7,328 nucleotides of DNA. It comes from an uncultured Atopobiaceae bacterium. GTDB lineage: Bacteria > Actinomycetota > Coriobacteriia > Coriobacteriales > Atopobiaceae. A program made the translations under genes and the position numbers. Below the pieces are notes generated by a model. That model was not told the origin of the DNA and did no database searches. It saw only the letters and a list, made by a program, of their open reading frames with translations. Positions 1 through 5,359 of the stretch are shown here, one piece after another (positions within the stretch are counted from its first letter, which is position 1; each line of letters opens with the position of its first letter). The DNA is taken from assembly GCA_905233865.1 (NCBI GenBank), contig CAJOGH010000071.1:1-7328 (forward strand), in the 5' to 3' direction.

Positions 1-474
1 GAGCTTCATACCCTCGGTCCATCCGCGGATAACGCGGTTGAGAGGGAACTCGATGCCGTCGTTCTTGTCAAACTCCTTGCCGTCGATGGTGGTACCACGG
101 TAGTTCACCTTCACGGTGTCGCGGTCGTCGGTGGCGCGGACGTCGGAGATGAGACGCGCGGAGGCGTCGGGCGAGCCCAGTGCCTCGTCAAAGAATATGA
201 CGCCGCCATAGGCACGGGCGTCGAGCGCCACACGCAGCTGGTCTGGCAGCTCGGTGAGGGGCTCGGGCTCGGCATCCTCCTCGTCGCCCTTCCACGTGCG
301 CAGGCCGCAGACGATCATCTGCTGCACCTTCTGGCGCGTGGTCATGGCGCCAAGCAGCGCGCCGACCTCGTCGTCTGAGAGCTCGGTGGTGGGCGCGAGC
401 GCCGAGCAGCCGCCAAGCGCCACGGCCGCGCCTATGGATGAGGCAGCCAAGAACTGCCTGCGGGTCAGGTCCAT
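1..474 (-). CDS. Tat-type lipoprotein with GH3-like N-terminus fused in frame to an FKBP-type prolyl isomerase domain (partial, 3' end off window)
   Basis: 158 codons are open from ATG at 474 to the left edge, with no stop. Residues 4-9 (TRRQFL) form a twin-arginine motif, followed by a hydrophobic stretch and the lipobox LGGC with Cys23, so export by Tat and lipid anchoring are predicted. Residues about 33-112 resemble the start of family 3 glycoside hydrolases (beta-N-acetylhexosaminidase type): MTTRQKVQQMIVCGLR, then YGGVIFFDEALGSP and a LISDV helix. The hydrolase active-site regions that should follow are absent. From about residue 116 the protein reads DTVKVNYRGTTIDGKEFD and then FPLNRVIRGWTEGMKL, a typical FKBP_C (Mip-like peptidyl-prolyl cis-trans isomerase) sequence, with about half the domain visible. 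A good ribosome site (AAGGGGGA, 479-486) supports the start. It is divergent from the DUF389 gene. It may be a true deletion fusion of two neighbouring genes or an assembly join. The domain calls are firm; the meaning of the fusion is not. Confidence 0.8.
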   Translation of the reverse strand, partial: MDLTRRQFLAASSIGAAVALGGCSALAPTTELSDDEVGALLGAMTTRQKVQQMIVCGLRTWKGDEEDAEPEPLTELPDQLRVALDARAYGGVIFFDEALGSPDASARLISDVRATDDRDTVKVNYRGTTIDGKEFDKNDGIEFPLNRVIRGWTEGMKL

Positions 475-500
475 TGCGTCCCCCTTGGTTCGCGTGTCTT

Positions 501-529
501 TCTATAGTACCCCAGCAGGGGGCCAATAA
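501..529 (-). promoter_or_regulatory. Predicted promoter of the GH3/FKBP lipoprotein gene
   Basis: On the minus strand a TTATTG -35-like box (524-529) and a TATAGA -10-like box (501-506) are separated by 17 bp, about 27 bases before the start codon at 474. The -35 match is weak. The spacer holds a small dyad CCCC-AGCA-GGGG (510-521). The -35 overlaps the -35 of the divergent DUF389 promoter (528-533), so the two promoters could compete for polymerase. Confidence 0.45.
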
Positions 530-556
530 GACACCGCCTCACGGCGTGCGTATAAT
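528..556 (+). promoter_or_regulatory. Predicted sigma-70-type promoter of the DUF389 gene
   Basis: A perfect TATAAT -10 box lies at 551-556 and an AAGACA -35-like box (4 of 6 to TTGACA) at 528-533, with the ideal 17-bp spacing. Transcription would start near 563, giving a leader of about 30 bases before the ATG at 592. Confidence 0.65.
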
Positions 557-591
557 GGTGCGGTGTGTATCAGACATGAGGATTGATGTAT

Positions 592-1761
592 ATGGACAAG
601 AGCACCGAGCCCGCGGCCCCCTCGCGTCGCGAGGCCATCGCCAAATTCTTTGACGTCCGCCATGGTCGCGCGAGCTTCACCGAAATACGCCACAGGATAG
701 ACGACGAGTCGCAGCTCGACGGCATCCACGCCATCATGCTTGCAATAGCCATGGTCATCGCCTGCGTGGGCCTGAACACCGACTCGACCGAGGCCGTGAT
801 CGGCGCCATGCTCATCTGCCCCCTCATGGGCTCGGTCGTCGCCATCGCCTACGGCGTGGCCACCCTGGACGGCGTCCGCGTCCGCAAGTCCATCATGCAG
901 CTGCTCACGCAGATGGGCGTGTGCATCGCGACCTCCACTGTCTACTTCATCCTGACTCCGATGACCACGACCACGATGGAGATCATCAGCAACTCGTCGC
1001 CCATGTTCTGGGAGATCATCCTGGGCCTTGCGGGCGGCATCGCCGGCGGCATCGGCCTGACGCGCAAGGGCAGCACGGGAACCTTGCTCGCCGGCGTGGC
1101 CGTGGCGACCTCGCTCATGCCCCCGCTGTGCACCGTGGGCTTTGGCATCGCCATCCTGGACTTTGGGATAGCCGTGAGCGCCCTGTACAAGTTCCTCATC
1201 AACGTCATCTTCATCATGTTGGGCGTGGAGATCGTCATGACCGCCGTGCACGTGCCGGCGCGCCTGGACCGCAACCGCGACGGCGTCATCACCCAGGAGG
1301 AGCGCGACCGCGTGGCCTCCGACCGCCGACGCCTGCGCAGGTGGTTTGCTGTGGCCCTCGTTGCCTTTGCCATCCCCTGCATCCTCATCACCCACAGCTT
1401 CGTGACCCGCATCAACGAGCCCATGGGCGAGTACACCACGGTCGTCGACAGCTTTGAGACCCGCCCGGTCAGCGACGAGCTGCGCCTGGTGTTCCCTGAG
1501 ATCAAGAGCTACAGCGCGGGCGTCCAGGGCACCTATGACCCCGAGCGTGAGATCATCGACCAGAAGGTCGTGGCCATCGTCACCTGCGACCCTATGCTGA
1601 ACGCCGAGGACCAGGAGCGTGTGACCAACCTGGTCAAGGGCATTGCGCAGGACGTGAACGAGGTCGAGTTCGTTGACGCCAGCCAGCTGGACCCCAAGGC
1701 CGCCACGACGGAGGCCGCGACGACGGCTGCCGCCGAGCCGGCCGAGAAGAGCGAGCAGTAG
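592..1761 (+). CDS. DUF389 family integral membrane protein with an EF-hand-like loop
   Basis: 389 residues. The core matches the DUF389 (TIGR00341-like) family of uncharacterised bacterial and archaeal membrane proteins: DSTEAVIGAMLICPLMG (residues 64-80), GVAVATSLMPPLCTVGFGIA (168-187) and LYKFLINVIF (198-207). About seven hydrophobic segments lie near 44-62, 66-90, 104-122, 139-156, 163-185, 190-217 and 251-269. Between the last two, residues 226-237 (DRNRDGVITQEE) make a textbook EF-hand calcium loop, with D1, N3, D5, G6, I8, T9 and E12 all in place. After the last membrane segment comes a soluble domain of about 100 residues and an Ala/Thr/Glu-rich tail. ATG 592 is preferred because GAGGA (578-582) sits 9 bases upstream; ATG 586 would leave only 3. 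It is transcribed alone from its own promoter and converges on the MFS gene. No biochemical function is established for the family; some role in membrane transport is only a guess. Confidence 0.9.
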   Translation: MDKSTEPAAPSRREAIAKFFDVRHGRASFTEIRHRIDDESQLDGIHAIMLAIAMVIACVGLNTDSTEAVIGAMLICPLMGSVVAIAYGVATLDGVRVRKSIMQLLTQMGVCIATSTVYFILTPMTTTTMEIISNSSPMFWEIILGLAGGIAGGIGLTRKGSTGTLLAGVAVATSLMPPLCTVGFGIAILDFGIAVSALYKFLINVIFIMLGVEIVMTAVHVPARLDRNRDGVITQEERDRVASDRRRLRRWFAVALVAFAIPCILITHSFVTRINEPMGEYTTVVDSFETRPVSDELRLVFPEIKSYSAGVQGTYDPEREIIDQKVVAIVTCDPMLNAEDQERVTNLVKGIAQDVNEVEFVDASQLDPKAATTEAATTAAAEPAEKSEQ

Positions 1762-1778
1762 CAAGGCTCTTATCGCCC

Positions 1779-1804
1779 GCCGACTAGCGGAACCACTTGT
1801 CGGC
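1779..1804. terminator. Weak stem-loop in the convergent gap between the DUF389 and MFS genes
   Basis: GCCGAC (1779-1784) pairs with GTCGGC (1799-1804), a perfect 6-bp stem with a 14-base loop. There is no T-run on either side in either direction, so it is not a canonical intrinsic terminator. The place, 18 bases past the DUF389 stop and between converging genes, is where one would be expected. Confidence 0.25.
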
Positions 1805-1860
1805 AAGGCGCGCCCCCGAGCGAGGGTATGGTGCTGAACAGCTTGTGCATGAGCGTGTCG

Positions 1861-3042
1861 CTAGCTCTCCTGGGTCTCCCGCTTTCCGAGCCTCATGATA
1901 GCGACAACGGCGGCGATGGAGATGATGAAGAACGCAGAGAGCAGCGCCATGGCCGCGCGCATGCCCCACATGTCGGCCGCATATCCAGTGAGCGCCGTGA
2001 ACGCGAAGCCGCCGATGCCCGTGGCGGTCGTGATCATACCGGTGGCCGTGGCCGTGCGGCCGCCGGCGAGCGGCATGGCAAGCGTGAGCGAGCAGGGATA
2101 GATGGCGCCGCTGGCAAGGCCCAAGGGCACGCAGAGCGCCATGACCACCCACTCGCTCTGGGCGATAGAGACGAGCAGCGCGATGAGCGGGATGGCGACG
2201 ACGCTGGTGAGCAGGATGCCGCGGGCGTGCTCGGAAAAGCGTCCCACGAGGATGCGCGACGGAATCATGACGGCCCAGTACAGCGAGAGCGCCAGCTTGC
2301 CGTACGTGGAGTTGAAGACCTTGGCAAAGAGCGTGTCGACGAAGAAGGCAAAGCCGTTCTCAAAGCCGACGTAGATGCACATGACCACGCAGGCGAGCAG
2401 GATGCCCACGAGGACGAAGCGGCCGCTGGAGGCAGTGGCCGTTCGCTCGGGAGCCTGCTCGCGCGGCTCCACGCCCGCACGCGTGATGCCCACGAGCGCG
2501 ATGATGGACGTGACCACGAGCAGAGCAAAGAGGGCACGCCAGTCGATGCCGGCGGAGAGGTAGGCGCCTACGACGAGCGGCGCTACCACGGCGCCCAGCG
2601 CGTACATGGACGTGATGTAGCCAATGCGCCGGGCTCCGGTGAGCGGGTAGGCGTCGGCGAGCGCGGCGATTGATATGAACTGCAGGGCGCTCGTGGTCAG
2701 GCCCAGCAGGAACATGGAGCCCACGAAGAGCGGCTGGGTGCGCGTGACGCAGACCGCCACCGTGGCCGCTATCTGGACAACGAGGGCCACCTGGATGCAG
2801 CGCCCCTTGTTCAGGCGGTCGGCAAGGCCTCCCAGCAGCAGCGGGGCAAGCATGTCAGCAAGGAGCTCCACGGCGGCAAAGAGGCCCATGGACGTGGTGG
2901 AAAGGTCAAAGGTCTCACCGATGCTCAAGAGGCTTGCCTGGTAACCGCCGGACTCGAAGCCGTTGGTAAAGATGATGAAGAACAGGACGGGCCAGAGCAG
3001 GTCTCGCGTGCGTGGGGCTGCAGCTTCCTTAGTACCGGTCAT
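1861..3042 (-). CDS. Major facilitator superfamily (MFS) transporter
   Basis: 393 residues from ATG 3042 (395 from ATG 3048), close to the usual 400 for a 12-span MFS permease. Hydrophobic segments run through the whole protein. The cytoplasmic loop between spans 2 and 3 carries the family's motif A, GGLADRLNKGRC (residues 73-84 in the 395 count), with a degenerate counterpart GRFSEHARG (269-277) in the second half. A soluble linker rich in Glu/Arg/Pro (191-210) joins the two halves. YVGFENGFAFF (226-236) after the linker recalls the first span of the second half in fucose-permease-like MFS proteins, but no substrate can be read from the sequence; sugar import or drug efflux are both possible. 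ATG 3042 has the better ribosome site: GAGGG (3051-3055) is 8 bases upstream, against 2 for ATG 3048. It is divergent from the GGDEF-EAL gene across an AT-rich region and converges on DUF389. Confidence 0.9.
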   Translation of the reverse strand: MTGTKEAAAPRTRDLLWPVLFFIIFTNGFESGGYQASLLSIGETFDLSTTSMGLFAAVELLADMLAPLLLGGLADRLNKGRCIQVALVVQIAATVAVCVTRTQPLFVGSMFLLGLTTSALQFISIAALADAYPLTGARRIGYITSMYALGAVVAPLVVGAYLSAGIDWRALFALLVVTSIIALVGITRAGVEPREQAPERTATASSGRFVLVGILLACVVMCIYVGFENGFAFFVDTLFAKVFNSTYGKLALSLYWAVMIPSRILVGRFSEHARGILLTSVVAIPLIALLVSIAQSEWVVMALCVPLGLASGAIYPCSLTLAMPLAGGRTATATGMITTATGIGGFAFTALTGYAADMWGMRAAMALLSAFFIISIAAVVAIMRLGKRETQES

Positions 3043-3080
3043 GGACATTTCCCTCTTTGGCGTGGGACGGTCATGCGATG

Positions 3081-3115
3081 GCTCTTATCGATATAAAAAC
3101 TTTCACGAGAAGAGC
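3081..3115. promoter_or_regulatory. Imperfect 10-bp inverted repeat in the MFS / GGDEF-EAL divergent region
   Basis: GCTCTTATCG (3081-3090) and CGAGAAGAGC (3106-3115) are reverse complements at 9 of 10 positions, with a 15-base AT-rich centre. The element lies 39-73 bases upstream of the MFS start. It could be an operator or a leader hairpin of the MFS transcript. An 8-bp palindrome TATCGATA (3086-3093) overlaps its left arm. No convincing -35/-10 pair was found for either flanking gene in this AT-rich stretch. Confidence 0.35.
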
Positions 3116-3176
3116 ATATCTAAGTGAGTTTTAGTCTATCATTAAGCCTGCTTTAGATACCCAACCTAATCCGCAA

Positions 3177-3193
3177 GCGACCGCGACGGTCGC
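3177..3193 (+). promoter_or_regulatory. Perfect GC-rich hairpin in the leader of the GGDEF-EAL gene
   Basis: GCGACCG (3177-3183) and CGGTCGC (3187-3193) form a perfect 7-bp stem around a 3-base loop. It ends 21 bases before the preferred ATG at 3215 and just before the alternative ATG at 3197. No T-run follows, so it is not an intrinsic terminator. It could influence ribosome loading or serve as a small operator; function is not shown. Confidence 0.35.
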
Positions 3194-3214
3194 CCTATGG
3201 CAAAGGTGGCGCCT

Positions 3215-5356
3215 ATGAAACGGTATGCGTTCTCTCCCGAGCAGCGTGCGCTGCTAGAGGGGCTTGCGCAGCCTATGGGCATCTACCAGTTCATCGACAT
3301 GCGCGTGGTGACGCTCGTCCTTTCCGACGGCTTTTGCAAGCTGTTTGGCTATAACGACCGCGACGAGGCCTACCTTGACATGGACACCGACATGTACAAG
3401 GACGCCCACCCCGACGACGTGGCGCGCATTGCCGACGCGGCGTTTCGCTTTGCCACGGAGGACGTTCCGTTCGAGGTCATCTATCGCACGAAGATTCACG
3501 ACGGCAACGGCTCATACCGTATCGTGCACGCCATGGGCGAGCACGTGTTTGCCCCGGACGGCACGCGACTTGCGCACGTCTGGTACACCGACGAGGGCGC
3601 CTTTGCCGAGCGGGGCAACAGCCAGCGTGCTGAGCTCAACCGCGCGTTCACGGGGGCGCTGCGCGAGGAGAGCCTCGTGCGCGAGAGCCGCTATGACTTC
3701 CTGACGGGGCTTCCCTCCATCCACTACTTCTTTGACCTGGTCGAGGAGGGGTCGCGCGCCATCCGTGAGCGCGGTGAGGTGCCGGTCATGCTGTTCATGG
3801 ACCTGAACGGCATGAAGTTCTATAACGGGCGCTTTGGCTTTGCCGCGGGAAACGAGCTCCTGCGCGAGTTCGCGCGCGTGCTGCGCTCCACGTTCAGCGC
3901 GGAGAACTGCTGCCGCTTTGGCGCGGACCACTTTGCGGCCTTCACGACCGCCGACGACGTCCAGGACACGATAGACCAGCTCTTTGACGACGTGCGCGGC
4001 CTGTGCGACGGCAACGCGCTGCCCGTGCGCGTGGGCGTGTACTCGGCCGCCATGGGCGACGTGAGCGTGAGCACTGCATGCGACCGGGCCAAGCTGGCCT
4101 GCGACTCGCTGCGCGACAGCTACAGCTCCTGCGTCTGCTACTTTGACGAGGCGATGCTGGCGCAGAGCGAGCGGCGTCGGCACGTGCTGGACAACTTCGA
4201 CCGCGCGCTGGAAGAGGGTTGGATCCAGGTGTACTACCAGCCCATCATGCGCGCGAGCAACGGTCAGGTATGCGACGAGGAGGCGCTGGCGCGCTGGGTC
4301 GACCCCGAGTTGGGGATTCTGCCGCCCTGCGACTTCATCCCCACGCTGGAAGACTGTGGCGTCATCTACCGCCTGGACCTGTACGTGCTCGACCGGGTGC
4401 TGGAGTCCATGGCGACCAAGCAGAAGGCGGGACTCGAGGTCGTGCCCTGCTCCATCAACCTGTCGCGCAACGACTTTGCCGCGGTCGACATGGTCGAGGA
4501 GGTCGCGCGCCGCGTGGAGGCCGCGGGAGTGGACTCCAACCGCATCACTATTGAGATGACCGAGAGCACCGTGGGTGGCAACCCCGAGTACATGCAGATG
4601 CAGGTGAGACGCTTCCGCGAGCAGGGCTTCCGCGTGTGGATGGACGACTTTGGCAGCGGCTACTCGTCGGTGGACCTGCTGCAGAGCGTCGAGTTTGACC
4701 TGGTCAAGTTTGACATGAGCTTCATGCGCCAGTTCGATGAGGGCGAGGGTGCCAAGATCGTGCTCACGCAGCTTATCAAAATGGCGACCGCGCTAGGCAT
4801 CGACACCCTGTGCGAGGGCGTGGAGACGCGCGAGCAGATGCGCTTCTTGCAGGAGGCGGGCTGCTCCAGGCTGCAGGGCTACCTCTTTAGCAAGCCCGTG
4901 CCGTTGGAGAGCGTCCTGGCCTGGCCCAACGAGGACGATGGCCTGCGCTTTGAGAACCCTGAGGACGCCCCCTACTTTGACGCCATCGACCGCGTGAGCC
5001 TGTACGACCTGTCGCCCATCATCCGTGGCCACAAGGGCATACGGGCGCGAATGGATGCCCTGCCCATGTGCGTGATGGAAATCGTGGGCGAGCGCGGCCG
5101 CTACGTGCGCACCAACCAGTCATGGCGCGACCATGTGCTGGAGCACACCGGACGCGACATGACCGAGGAGGACGCCGGCTCGATGGAGTTCAAGCCCACT
5201 GAGAACCTGCTCAAGGTCGTGCTGGATTGCGCCCAGGGCGGCCACTCGTTCGTCCATGACACGATGGCCGACGGTGCCACCTCGTACCATGTGGGCACCA
5301 GCCCCGTGACCGGTAACCACGCCGTGGCCATAGCCGTGCTGTCCGTGACGGAGTAG
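3215..5356 (+). CDS. PAS-like / degenerate GGDEF / EAL protein, predicted cyclic-di-GMP phosphodiesterase
   Basis: 713 residues from ATG 3215. This start is chosen because AGGTGG (3204-3209) lies 5 bases upstream; the ATG at 3197 has no ribosome site. Residues about 1-125 look like a PAS-type sensor fold. A GGDEF domain starts at YDFLTGLP (160-167), but its signature is RFGADHF (234-240): GGDEF has become GADHF, losing the catalytic Glu, and no RxxD inhibitory site precedes it. Cyclase activity is therefore unlikely, though GTP could still bind. The EAL domain (about 330-570) has the expected metal and substrate residues: YYQP (340-343), EAL (356-358), Asn415 in SINLS, Glu447 in IEMTES, DDFGSGYSS (477-485), Lys498, EGVET (534-538) and QGYLFSKP (554-561). 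It should hydrolyse c-di-GMP to pGpG. A tail of about 140 residues after the EAL, including LPMCVMEI and GRYVRTNQSWRDHV, may be a second PAS-like fold. No membrane span is seen, so it is probably cytosolic. The substrate call is strong from motifs; the input signal is unknown. Confidence 0.92.
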   Translation: MKRYAFSPEQRALLEGLAQPMGIYQFIDMRVVTLVLSDGFCKLFGYNDRDEAYLDMDTDMYKDAHPDDVARIADAAFRFATEDVPFEVIYRTKIHDGNGSYRIVHAMGEHVFAPDGTRLAHVWYTDEGAFAERGNSQRAELNRAFTGALREESLVRESRYDFLTGLPSIHYFFDLVEEGSRAIRERGEVPVMLFMDLNGMKFYNGRFGFAAGNELLREFARVLRSTFSAENCCRFGADHFAAFTTADDVQDTIDQLFDDVRGLCDGNALPVRVGVYSAAMGDVSVSTACDRAKLACDSLRDSYSSCVCYFDEAMLAQSERRRHVLDNFDRALEEGWIQVYYQPIMRASNGQVCDEEALARWVDPELGILPPCDFIPTLEDCGVIYRLDLYVLDRVLESMATKQKAGLEVVPCSINLSRNDFAAVDMVEEVARRVEAAGVDSNRITIEMTESTVGGNPEYMQMQVRRFREQGFRVWMDDFGSGYSSVDLLQSVEFDLVKFDMSFMRQFDEGEGAKIVLTQLIKMATALGIDTLCEGVETREQMRFLQEAGCSRLQGYLFSKPVPLESVLAWPNEDDGLRFENPEDAPYFDAIDRVSLYDLSPIIRGHKGIRARMDALPMCVMEIVGERGRYVRTNQSWRDHVLEHTGRDMTEEDAGSMEFKPTENLLKVVLDCAQGGHSFVHDTMADGATSYHVGTSPVTGNHAVAIAVLSVTE

Positions 5357-5359
5357 CTG

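Noticed and set aside
502..1806. Long open frame on the minus strand across the DUF389 gene (434 codons)
   Set aside because: Its translation is His/Asp/Gly/Arg-rich without any domain, typical of the antisense shadow of a GC-rich gene; the plus strand encodes a clear DUF389 protein.
1764..1844. Small minus-strand frame of 26 codons after the MFS stop, beginning MHKLFSTIPSL
   Set aside because: The nearest AGGAG is 16 bases upstream, too far, and no homologue is recognised; it may be a chance frame or a gene remnant.
1828..2673. 281-codon plus-strand frame antisense to the MFS gene
   Set aside because: Extremely rich in Arg, Glu, Asp and Gly with no recognisable fold; it mirrors MFS codons and is a shadow.
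3117..3159. TATCTAA (3117-3123) and TTAGATA (3153-3159) inverted repeat
   Set aside because: A 7-bp inverted repeat with a 29-bp gap is expected by chance about once in a region of this size and base bias.
3130..3159. Possible promoter boxes (TTTAGT with TTAGAT, or TATCAT) for the GGDEF-EAL gene
   Set aside because: The matches are 3 of 6 at best in the -35 and several AT-rich alternatives are equal, so no single promoter can be supported.
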